From the NCBI RefSeq assembly GCF_018130695.1, contig NZ_JAFCJX010000022.1, positions 1 to 64,000 on the forward strand: a stretch of 64,000 nucleotides of DNA. Reading direction: 5' to 3'. This DNA comes from Bradyrhizobium jicamae. Its GTDB lineage: Bacteria; Pseudomonadota; Alphaproteobacteria; Rhizobiales; Xanthobacteraceae. Position numbers and translations under genes: made by a program. The notes beneath the pieces are model-generated. The model did not search any database, was not told where the DNA came from, and saw only the letters and a program-made list of their open reading frames with translations. Positions 23,848 to 30,972 of the stretch are shown piece after piece (within the stretch, counting starts at the first letter, position 1; each line of letters opens with the position of its first letter).

Positions 23848-24591
23848 ATGTCGTTGGCGTCGCTAATTCGGAAATTAGAGCAGTTCGTACGGCTGTCGCC
23901 GACCGACCATGCCATCCTCGGCCGTGCGGCCGCAGAGCGGGTGCGCCACCTTCCGGCGCGCGTCGACATCGTGCGCGAGGGCGACAAGCCGAGGGACGTG
24001 CATCTGATCCTCGCCGGCTGGGCCTGCCGCTACAAGCAGCTGGAAGACGGCCGCCGCCAGGTGGTGGCGTTCTTCCTGCCCGGCGACATCTGCGACGTGA
24101 ACATCTTCATCCTGCGCGAGATGGATCACTCGATCGGCACCATCACGCCGGTCTCGGTCGCCGACCTCTCGCGCGAATTTTTCGACACCGTCGCCGCCGG
24201 TCATCCCCGCATCGTCACCGCCTTCTGGTGGGAAACCCTGGTCAACGCCGCGATCCAGCGCGAATGGACCATGAATCTCGGGCAACGCACCGCGTCGGAA
24301 CGCATGGCCCATCTGCTGTGCGAGATTTTCCTGCGGCTGCGGCTGGGCGGCCTCACCAATGGCGAGGGCTGTGACTTCCCGTTGACGCAGGCGGACCTTG
24401 CTGATGCGACCGGGCTGTCGAAAGTGCATGTCAACCGCACCCTGCAGGAACTTCGCGCCGCCGATCTTATTGTTCTCAAAGGAAAAACACTTGTCGTGCC
24501 GGATCTCGGCCGCCTGATGCAGGCCGGATTGTTCAACCCGAACTATCTGCACATGGAGCATGAGGGCCGGCAGCTCGATGCCAACGAATAG
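23848..24591 (+). CDS. Crp/Fnr-family transcriptional regulator
   Basis: This 247-residue protein has an N-terminal cNMP-binding-like domain (about 20-125; VREGDKPRDVHLILAGW) and a C-terminal winged helix with LTQADLADATGLSKVHVNRTLQELRAADLI. No cysteine cluster is present at the N-terminus, so it is not a classical Fnr oxygen sensor. ATG 23848 follows GGGGAG. It precedes a HWE histidine kinase gene on the same strand by 57 bases; the two may be co-expressed. Confidence 0.87.
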   Translation: MSLASLIRKLEQFVRLSPTDHAILGRAAAERVRHLPARVDIVREGDKPRDVHLILAGWACRYKQLEDGRRQVVAFFLPGDICDVNIFILREMDHSIGTITPVSVADLSREFFDTVAAGHPRIVTAFWWETLVNAAIQREWTMNLGQRTASERMAHLLCEIFLRLRLGGLTNGEGCDFPLTQADLADATGLSKVHVNRTLQELRAADLIVLKGKTLVVPDLGRLMQAGLFNPNYLHMEHEGRQLDANE

Positions 24592-24648
24592 ACGGTAGTC
24601 GGCCGTAGGGCCTCCCTGCCATTCCACTCCTGGACCAGGGATTTGGCG

Positions 24649-25746
24649 ATGCCCGAGAACACACCTGGCGGTGACGATGAACGTGATGGCCCGCCGGCGT
24701 CAGGCAGCGGATCTCCGCAGAACAGCCTGGATCAGGTCGATCTTGCCCGCGCCTTGCGCGAGGCCGAGGCGCGCTTCGCCTGCTTTGGCGAAATCTCGAC
24801 GGACGTGCTCTGGATTCGCAACGCCGATACCCTGCAATGGGAGTACCTGAGTCCGGCGTTCGAGCAGGTGTTCGGCGCGCCGCGCGACACTGCGCTTGCC
24901 GGGCAGGATTGGATCCAATGGGCCGAGTTCATCCTGGAGGATGATCGACAGCAGGCGCTCGGCCACATTGGCCGGGTCTGCGATGGGGAGCGGGCTGTGT
25001 TCGAGTGCCGCATCCGCCGCGCCGCCGATGGCGCAACGCGGTGGCTGCGTCACAGCGCCTTCCCGATGCACGACGAGCACGGCCATGTCACGCGCATCGG
25101 CTGCATCGGGCAGGACATCAGCGCGCTCAAGCACGCCGCCGACCGGCAGCAAGCCCTGCTCTGGGAGTTGCAGCACCGCGTGCGCAACACGCTGGCGGTG
25201 ATCCGCGTCCTCGTGCAGCGGACCGCCGAGAGCAGCAAGACGGTGCAGGACTTCGCCAATCATCTGGATGGCCGCATCGCGGCGCTCTCCCGGATCAAGG
25301 CCGCGATCCACCGCGACCCGCTGGCCGGCTTCGATCTCGCCGAGCTGGTGTTCGACGCGCTGCTCGGCTGTGCCGCGCACGAGGGCGAGCACTTCACGCT
25401 CGACGGTCCGCAATTGCGGCTCGACGCCAAGGCGGCGGAAAGCATGGGGCTCGCCTTCCACGAGCTTGCGACCAACGCCGTCGAGCACGGCGCCTTCACC
25501 AGCCGGCTTGGCCGGGTCGAGGTGCGGTGGCGGCTGGAGCCGCGCGGCGCGGTGTCCTGGCTGGTGCTGGATTGGGTCGAGCGCGGCATGCAGGGGCGCG
25601 CGGTCGTGCCATCACGCGAGGGATTTGGCACCGCGCTGTTGCAGCGTCTCCTGCGCGACAATCTCAATGCCGAGGTGACGCGCCGGTTCGAGCCCGACGG
25701 GTTCAACTGCACGATCGCGTTTCCGCTGCCGGCGCATGTGCCGTGA
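24649..25746 (+). CDS. PAS-domain HWE-family sensor histidine kinase
   Basis: A 365-residue soluble kinase with a disordered N-terminus (1-30), a PAS/PAC domain (about 40-160, ending GCIGQDISALKHA), and a HWE dimerisation/phosphoacceptor region with H176 in ELQHRVRNTLAV. The ATPase domain follows, with HELATNAVEHG at 271-281 as the N box and GFGTALL as the G box. HWE kinases are frequent in alphaproteobacteria and often act in light or general stress signalling. No response regulator lies next to it. Start ATG 24649, with AGGGA upstream. Confidence 0.9.
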   Translation: MPENTPGGDDERDGPPASGSGSPQNSLDQVDLARALREAEARFACFGEISTDVLWIRNADTLQWEYLSPAFEQVFGAPRDTALAGQDWIQWAEFILEDDRQQALGHIGRVCDGERAVFECRIRRAADGATRWLRHSAFPMHDEHGHVTRIGCIGQDISALKHAADRQQALLWELQHRVRNTLAVIRVLVQRTAESSKTVQDFANHLDGRIAALSRIKAAIHRDPLAGFDLAELVFDALLGCAAHEGEHFTLDGPQLRLDAKAAESMGLAFHELATNAVEHGAFTSRLGRVEVRWRLEPRGAVSWLVLDWVERGMQGRAVVPSREGFGTALLQRLLRDNLNAEVTRRFEPDGFNCTIAFPLPAHVP

Positions 25747-25768
25747 CGGCACAGGGCAAGGCATACGC

Positions 25769-26068
25769 CTAGTCCTCGTCCTCGCCTTCTTCTCGGCCGG
25801 CGCTTTGCCGCCGCCCGGCGAATGAGCGGGAGGTGCCGGCGGAGCCCGTCCCGGCTAGCGACGCCACTTCGAGCTCACGGAGCTCCTTCCGGATCCGGCG
25901 TGCCGTCGTCATGGCGCGCTTGATATTGGTGTCCGGCGAATAATCCTCGAAGAACAGGATGACCTCGCAGGTCGGGCATTGCCTGGAATAGCCGCCCCGC
26001 AGCCGCGCCGCCCGCTCGCGGAAGACGGATTTGCACCTTGTGCAGTGGACTTGAACGCTGTCGTCCAT
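25769..26068 (-). CDS. Small zinc-ribbon hypothetical protein
   Basis: This 99-residue protein has CTRCKSVFRERAARLRGGYSRQCPTC, a CxxC-x17-CxxC pattern that should bind one zinc ion, followed by a helical basic stretch and an acidic Gly/Glu tail (GREEGEDED). It resembles small rhizobial zinc-ribbon proteins of unknown role. ATG 26068 is the likely start. It is convergent with the histidine kinase, ending 22 bases from it. Confidence 0.7.
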   Translation of the reverse strand: MDDSVQVHCTRCKSVFRERAARLRGGYSRQCPTCEVILFFEDYSPDTNIKRAMTTARRIRKELRELEVASLAGTGSAGTSRSFAGRRQSAGREEGEDED

Positions 26069-26232
26069 GGCAATGACCAGAAATGAAATTGAGGCTACTC
26101 AACCCGGAAAGTCCAAACAAAGTGCAAATGTCGGGCCCTGGATTCGCCGGCAACCGTGGGCGTGAGGCGCCGCCGCGGCAGGCGAATCTGCTACGGTGGT
26201 TCGATCCAACGACGGGGGCAGGGGCCCGCGGC

Positions 26233-26379
26233 ATGAACAAGCGTGATCTGGCCTTTGTGGCGCTGTGCCTTGCGGGAGCCCTGCTGTGTGGCACCTGGAG
26301 CGTCAAGCTCGGCGTCGACTACTACCGCTCGCACCAGGCGCCGACGGACCTCAGTAGCTCGCATCGGCAGGCGAAGTAG
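26233..26379 (+). CDS. Small single-span membrane protein (48 aa)
   Basis: A 48-residue protein with one hydrophobic segment (LAFVALCLAGALLCGTW) after a short basic start (MNKRD), and a polar tail. ATG 26233 is chosen because the upstream in-frame part (from 26083) overlaps the promoter of the divergent zinc-ribbon gene and shows no coding bias. Function unknown; the call rests on length, start and hydrophobic profile only. Confidence 0.5.
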   Translation: MNKRDLAFVALCLAGALLCGTWSVKLGVDYYRSHQAPTDLSSSHRQAK

Positions 26380-26396
26380 CCGCTCCTGGCGAGACG

Positions 26397-27035
26397 TCAA
26401 TTCGCGGAGACCTGCGCGATGAGCTCGGGCATCGGGCGCGCGACGATCTCACGTGCTTCGTCATCGTCGATCGAGAGCGCCTTGAGCAGCATCACGCACA
26501 GGGCATCGCCATAGCGCGTCGAACGGGCCTCCTGCAGAACGGCGCGCAGGCCCGAACGGACCGAGCCGACGACGAGATCGCGCGCTGCGAAGAGATCGTC
26601 GAACCGGAAGCGGCCCTGCTCGCGGCCGATCTCGAGATCGGGCCTGGGATATTGCAGAAGATCCTCCGAGATCGCCTCGCTGTCGCCAGACATGGAGTAG
26701 ACCAGCCATCCCCACGCCTCGTTCCGGGCGGCACAGGCGAACACGAGCCGTGCCTCGGTCGCGAGCCGCTCGGCGGGATCTGTCAGGCCTTCGCACGCGC
26801 GCTGAATTTGAAAGAAAGGAGCGCGGCCGATCGACGCCCAGAGATCGTCGAGCAGCTCCTTCCGCGTCGAATAATGGTTGTAGAAGGTGCCGCGCGAGAC
26901 GCCGGCCGCTTGAATGAAATCGTCGATATTGGCCCTGGCCTCCCCGAGCTCCGCGATCACGCGCGCGCTGGCGGCCAGCAGTTTCTGCCGCGTGCGCTCG
27001 CGGCGCTCAGCCCCGATCTCCTGCCGCCTGTTCAT
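26397..27035 (-). CDS. TetR-family regulator of the LinD-like operon
   Basis: A 212-residue TetR repressor with the helix-turn-helix NIDDFIQAAGVSRGTFYNHY at about residues 37-55. ATG 27035 gives MNRRQEIGAERRERTRQKLL, a typical start; the frame runs open a further 51 codons across the promoter and is rejected. It diverges from the LinD-like gene at 27204, and a perfect 18-bp palindrome lies between them, so it is the probable repressor of that operon. Confidence 0.87.
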   Translation of the reverse strand: MNRRQEIGAERRERTRQKLLAASARVIAELGEARANIDDFIQAAGVSRGTFYNHYSTRKELLDDLWASIGRAPFFQIQRACEGLTDPAERLATEARLVFACAARNEAWGWLVYSMSGDSEAISEDLLQYPRPDLEIGREQGRFRFDDLFAARDLVVGSVRSGLRAVLQEARSTRYGDALCVMLLKALSIDDDEAREIVARPMPELIAQVSAN

Positions 27036-27144
27036 GCCGATTCCGCAAGAAAGTTGTCCCTGTATTGGAAGCACCTCCAGTTTGATTTGACAAGATACGT
27101 TCATAATGACAAAATATGTATAATTTGAAGTGGACGGACAAGAC

Positions 27145-27162
27145 GCTCGGCAATTGCCGAGC
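27145..27162. promoter_or_regulatory. Perfect 18-bp palindrome, candidate TetR operator
   Basis: GCTCGGCAATTGCCGAGC is fully self-complementary. It lies 42 bases upstream of the LinD-like start and downstream of the AT-rich stretch (ATTTGACA...ATATGTATAATTT, 27082-27126) that looks like a promoter, a position expected for a repressor site. Confidence 0.6.
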
Positions 27163-27203
27163 ATGCAGGCCTTGGTCACGCTCGCCATCGAGAGGAGACG
27201 CTG

Positions 27204-28727
27204 ATGTCCGCGATCTCAGTCGCGCCTGCTGCCGCTCCGCTGCAATGGGCCGAGCAGCTTCCCGAGCTCGATGCCCTCCAGCTTGGCGCGTTGCGCCGCA
27301 TGTTGAATCTGGCCGATCAGCTTCCGGATGACTGGTCGGGCATGCAGGGCCCGACCACGATGCAGGAGGATTTCGGCGGACTCCGTTTCCAGCTCGCCTA
27401 TATGAGCTATGCGCTGGCGCTTGCCCATGTGCATCGCCTGCCGGCGGCGCCGGGCCTGTTCAAAAAGCCCTTCGCGCAGTTGATCGAAAAGATGCTGTCA
27501 CCGGACGTCTGGGCCTATTGGCACTATGTCAGCACCGGCAACGGTCCGATCAATCGCAGCCAGGGTGAGCTGCCCGCGCAATGGAATCCGGTGGGCAAGG
27601 ACAACATCATGTACAGCGCCTACATCCAGTCGATGGCGCTGATGTACCACTATCTCTTCCGCGACGCCCGCTACGCGAAGGACGGCGCCTTGACCTTCGC
27701 CGTATCGTCGATGTTCTGGGGCGATGGCAGCCTGCGTTTTCCCTATGACGAGCGCTCGCTCAACGAGCATCTCTACTGGAGCATGGTCGAACGCGGCTTC
27801 CTCGGCATCGCCTGCGAGCCGAACTGCGTTTTCCAGATCTGCAATCAGCCTGCGATCATCGGCTTTCGCATGCATGATTTGGTCTACGGCACCTCGCATG
27901 CATCCGAAGTGATGGACGGTTACGACAAGGCCTGGGCGGATTTCGGCGTGCTCACCGAGAGCGGCCACTTCAACATGATGGTGATGGAGCAGGAGCGCGT
28001 CGTGGTGACGCCGCCCGATGCGCCCTGGGTCGATTTCTGGCTCGCAGCCCTCATGCACGCCTGGAAGCCCGAGCTGGTCGCCGAGCGCTTTCCCGCGCAC
28101 ATCGCGCGCTGGGCGATCGAAGCGCCGCACGACACGTTGTGGATCCGGCCCGCCGTCCAGCGCAAGCTCGACATGTCGCCGATCATCTCTGCGCGCGATC
28201 ACGGCTGGGCCGCGGTCGCAGCCGCGGAAGTCGGCGACGAGACAACGCTCGCCCGTCTGCTCGGTTACGCCGACCGGTTCATGAATCCGGTGCGCGAAAA
28301 CGGCGCCTATTATTATCCGCGTCGCGATGAGCATTTCGACGCGCAGGGGCGCCTGTCCGTGATGGATCCGCACACCGGCAATGTGCTGCTCGGCTATGCG
28401 CGGCTCAATGTGAAGGATGGCTTGCGAAAACTGTTCGAGGGCCCGCTGACCGACGCCCATTTCGCCGCACCTGCGCTGGCGTCGCTCTCGAAGGGCATCG
28501 ATGTGCGCCGCGCGAGCTATGACGCGGAGCGGCGCATGCTGGCGCTGACGCTTGAACCCTGCGCAGGCCGGGTCGACGCCTGCCTCGCCTTCGACAATGC
28601 CGTGCAGAACGGCATGCCCGAGGTGATCCATGACGGCAGCGATGCGCCGCGCGTGAGCGTCGAGGGCGATCGGCTGGAAATGCGCTTCGACATGTCGCGC
28701 CGCACCAGCCTCGTCCTTGCATGGTAG
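27204..28727 (+). CDS. Linalool dehydratase/isomerase (LinD) family protein
   Basis: This 507-residue protein shares with LinD of Castellaniella defragrans, as I recall its sequence, the blocks QLAYMSYALA (64-73), GKDNIMY (131-137) and GIACEPNCVFQICNQ (201-215). C204 and C213 correspond to the two catalytic cysteines of LinD with the same nine-residue spacing; the LinD Asp after CEP is Asn here, and an extra Cys is at 208. LinD hydrates or dehydrates and isomerises a tertiary allylic alcohol. This copy is about 110 residues longer and has no signal peptide, so it should be cytoplasmic. It overlaps the SCO1-like gene by seven bases. The substrate is unknown. Confidence 0.82.
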   Translation: MSAISVAPAAAPLQWAEQLPELDALQLGALRRMLNLADQLPDDWSGMQGPTTMQEDFGGLRFQLAYMSYALALAHVHRLPAAPGLFKKPFAQLIEKMLSPDVWAYWHYVSTGNGPINRSQGELPAQWNPVGKDNIMYSAYIQSMALMYHYLFRDARYAKDGALTFAVSSMFWGDGSLRFPYDERSLNEHLYWSMVERGFLGIACEPNCVFQICNQPAIIGFRMHDLVYGTSHASEVMDGYDKAWADFGVLTESGHFNMMVMEQERVVVTPPDAPWVDFWLAALMHAWKPELVAERFPAHIARWAIEAPHDTLWIRPAVQRKLDMSPIISARDHGWAAVAAAEVGDETTLARLLGYADRFMNPVRENGAYYYPRRDEHFDAQGRLSVMDPHTGNVLLGYARLNVKDGLRKLFEGPLTDAHFAAPALASLSKGIDVRRASYDAERRMLALTLEPCAGRVDACLAFDNAVQNGMPEVIHDGSDAPRVSVEGDRLEMRFDMSRRTSLVLAW

Positions 28728-29221
28728 GCGCACCGGACCACCCGACCTTCACGCTGACCGACCATTTCGGCAACGAGGTCAGCGAGACGGATTTTCACGG
28801 GGCTTTCCAACTGGTCTATTTCGGCTTCACCTCATGCCGCGTGGTGTGCCCGCGCGCGCTGGCCAAACTGTCCGGCGTTCTCGATGCGCTCGGTGATGAA
28901 GCCGCCGGGCAGATCACGCCGCTCTACATCACGGTCGATCCGGCCCGCGACACGCCGGAAAAAATGAAGGCCTATCTGGAGGCGGACTACCCGCGTTTCC
29001 TGGGCCTGACCGGTCCGGACGCCGCCATCGACGATGCGAAACGATGCTTCCGGATCTTCGCGCAGCGCAAATCCGATCCCGCCGATCCCGACGGCTACCA
29101 GATCGCGCACACCGCCATCGCCTACCTGCTCGACCGCAACGGCGAGTATCTCGATCATTTCCCCGATGCGATGGAGGCGACGAAGATCGTCGAGCGGATT
29201 CGGTTTCACCTGGCGCAGTGA
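28721..29221 (+). CDS. SCO1/SenC-family thiol protein, without export signal
   Basis: A 166-residue thioredoxin-fold protein with the SCO motif C39-x3-C43 (TSCRVVCPRAL), TVDPARDTPE, and the conserved H130 (GYQIAHTAIAYLLD). SCO proteins deliver copper to cytochrome oxidase or act as thiol reductases, and are normally anchored outside the inner membrane. This one begins directly in the domain (MVGAPDHPTFTLTD) with no signal or anchor. Its start overlaps the end of the LinD-like gene, so the pair is coupled. It may keep the LinD cysteines in the right redox state (inference). Confidence 0.85.
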   Translation: MVGAPDHPTFTLTDHFGNEVSETDFHGAFQLVYFGFTSCRVVCPRALAKLSGVLDALGDEAAGQITPLYITVDPARDTPEKMKAYLEADYPRFLGLTGPDAAIDDAKRCFRIFAQRKSDPADPDGYQIAHTAIAYLLDRNGEYLDHFPDAMEATKIVERIRFHLAQ

Positions 29222-29359
29222 CCATCCTGCCGGAGATCCACCACGCAAGCACCCGTGGCGATGTGGATAGGGTGGAATAAGCCGAACAAACTGTATTACC
29301 TTGCTTCCGCGGCCAATCGGCGATGCGCTATCGACCTCTGTTCCAAGGACCAGTCCCTC

Positions 29360-30502
29360 GTGAGCGAATATCAATACTACGAGTTTCTGGCGATCGATCG
29401 GCCTCTCGACAAGGCTGCGCAGGCCGCGTTGCGATCGATTTCCGAACGCGCGCGCATCACTTCGACGAGCTTCGTCAATCACTACGAATGGGGTGATCTC
29501 AAAGGCGATCCGAGCGAGTTCATGAAGCGCTGGTTCGACCTTCATCTGTATTTCGCGAACTGGAACGCGCGGCGCCTGATGCTGCGCGTGCCGACGCGAT
29601 TGGTGAGCCGTACGGATCTCGAGCCTTTCCTTGGCGAGATCGACTGGGTCGGCGCGTCGACGTCCGGCGACAATCTGATCGTCGATCTTTGCCGTGAGGA
29701 AGCGGATGTCGATGACGACGACTGGCCTGATGGTCAGTTGGCCGCGCTTGCGCCGCTGCGTGCCGACGTCCTCTCGGGCGACTTCCGGATGTTCTATCTG
29801 GTGTGGCTGACTGCAGTTCAGGACGAGTCGCTTCCTGACGATGCAATCGAGCCGCTGCCGGGCATCGCTCCGCTGACCGGCGCGCTCGAGGCCTTTGCCG
29901 ATTTTTTCGGAATTGACCCCGATCTCGTCGCGGCGGCAGCCCAGTCGGGGGCGAGCGATGCTGCGCAGTCCAAGGACGCGCTGCGCAAGCTCATCGCGGC
30001 CATTCCCGAAGCCGAAAAGACCGACCTGCTGCTCCGCGTCGTCGATGGCGAAGGCCACGTCGCCGCGGAGCTGAAGAACAGGCTTCGCCAAAAGAGCTCG
30101 ACGCCGACCGCACGCCGCACGGCCGGTTCGTTGCGAATCCTGGCGAGGGAAATCGCGGAAGCGCGGGACCGCGCCGAAGCCAAACGTCGGGAGGCCGAGC
30201 GGCGGCGCCAGGCGGCGGCAGCGGAAAAAGCCCGTCGCGCGCGGATTGATCGTCTCAAGCAACGTGGCGCCGCCAGCGTCTGGCGCGAGATCGAGCAGGA
30301 GATCGAACGGCGCAACCCGACCGGCTACGACAACGCCATAGGTCTGCTGTCCGATCTTCAGGTCCTGGCCGGCGAAGAGGGGAGCCAGAATGATTTCGAC
30401 CGTCGCCTCGCCGAGATGCGTGTGCGGCATGAGAAGAAGGTGAAGTTCATCGAGCGGCTGAACAATGGCCTTGGCGACGACGGCGACGCGAGACTGATCT
30501 GA
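29360..30502 (+). CDS. Conserved orphan protein with coiled coil (380 aa)
   Basis: This 380-residue soluble protein starts YQYYEFLAIDRPLDKAAQAAL and contains ARITSTSFVNHYEWGDLKGD and LYFANWNARRLMLRVP. I recall this block from an uncharacterised bacterial family sometimes found beside SWIM zinc-finger proteins. An Arg/Ala/Glu-rich helix (about residues 255-310) should form a coiled coil. GTG 29360 gives the natural family start; the frame is open to 29255. No SWIM gene adjoins it here. Function is unknown. Confidence 0.65.
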   Translation: MSEYQYYEFLAIDRPLDKAAQAALRSISERARITSTSFVNHYEWGDLKGDPSEFMKRWFDLHLYFANWNARRLMLRVPTRLVSRTDLEPFLGEIDWVGASTSGDNLIVDLCREEADVDDDDWPDGQLAALAPLRADVLSGDFRMFYLVWLTAVQDESLPDDAIEPLPGIAPLTGALEAFADFFGIDPDLVAAAAQSGASDAAQSKDALRKLIAAIPEAEKTDLLLRVVDGEGHVAAELKNRLRQKSSTPTARRTAGSLRILAREIAEARDRAEAKRREAERRRQAAAAEKARRARIDRLKQRGAASVWREIEQEIERRNPTGYDNAIGLLSDLQVLAGEEGSQNDFDRRLAEMRVRHEKKVKFIERLNNGLGDDGDARLI

Positions 30503-30972
30503 TCTTTTCGAGAATTGAGAGCGGGTCCGCCTACTCCGACTTTCGAACGGCGCGGCGTGGATGATGTCGCGGCAAGCCCGTACGGTGCCTATCGCAGTGT
30601 CCATCGCCATGCTGCGAAGATTGCGACGGAGATCGCATAGGCGGATGTGAGCATAATCCGCCGTTCTTCGCCGCGTCGGCCGGCGGATTATGCCTACGGC
30701 TAATCCGCTTTGCGGCCCTTGGCTTTGCTGTCGAGAAGGCGGGGTTTGGCATCTATTTGGTGATGTCTCTGGTGGGGTCCCGGTCGGCAGGGGCTGCTTG
30801 TTTCATGTCCGATCAGAAACAATTGCGCGTGCATGGCTATAACTGCAACCATTGCGTGATGTGGCAGCCTCGTCTAGCCTGATCGTCAACCCACGCTTGA
30901 ACGCGTCGGCGCTATCGCAGGGGGCACGTCCGCAGATCGGATATCAAGCCACCGCAGCAAGGGAGACCTCTC
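30503..30972. other. Intergenic region with a palindromic repeat
   Basis: These 470 bases hold the repeat listed at 30639-30708 and otherwise no clear gene. The part after 30770 is lower in GC (TTGTTTCATGTCCGATCAGAAACAATTG, an imperfect TTGTTTC/GAAACAA dyad) and probably contains the promoter of the S9 peptidase gene. Confidence 0.45.
30639..30708. repeat. GGCGGATTATGC-type palindromic repeat
   Basis: GCATAATCCGCCG (30651-30663) pairs with CGGCGGATTATGC (30681-30693), and GCGGATTA (30683-30690) can alternatively pair with TAATCCGC (30701-30708) around GCC-TAC-GGC. The element offers two competing hairpins. Similar sequences are, as I recall, common between rhizobial genes. Confidence 0.7.

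Noticed and set aside
26083..26232. 50-codon extension of the small membrane protein
   Set aside because: It overlaps the divergent promoter region and lacks coding bias; ATG 26233 gives a compact membrane protein.
27036..27188. 51-codon N-terminal extension of the TetR regulator
   Set aside because: It would run through the AT-rich promoter and operator; MNRRQEIGAERRERTRQ is the natural start.
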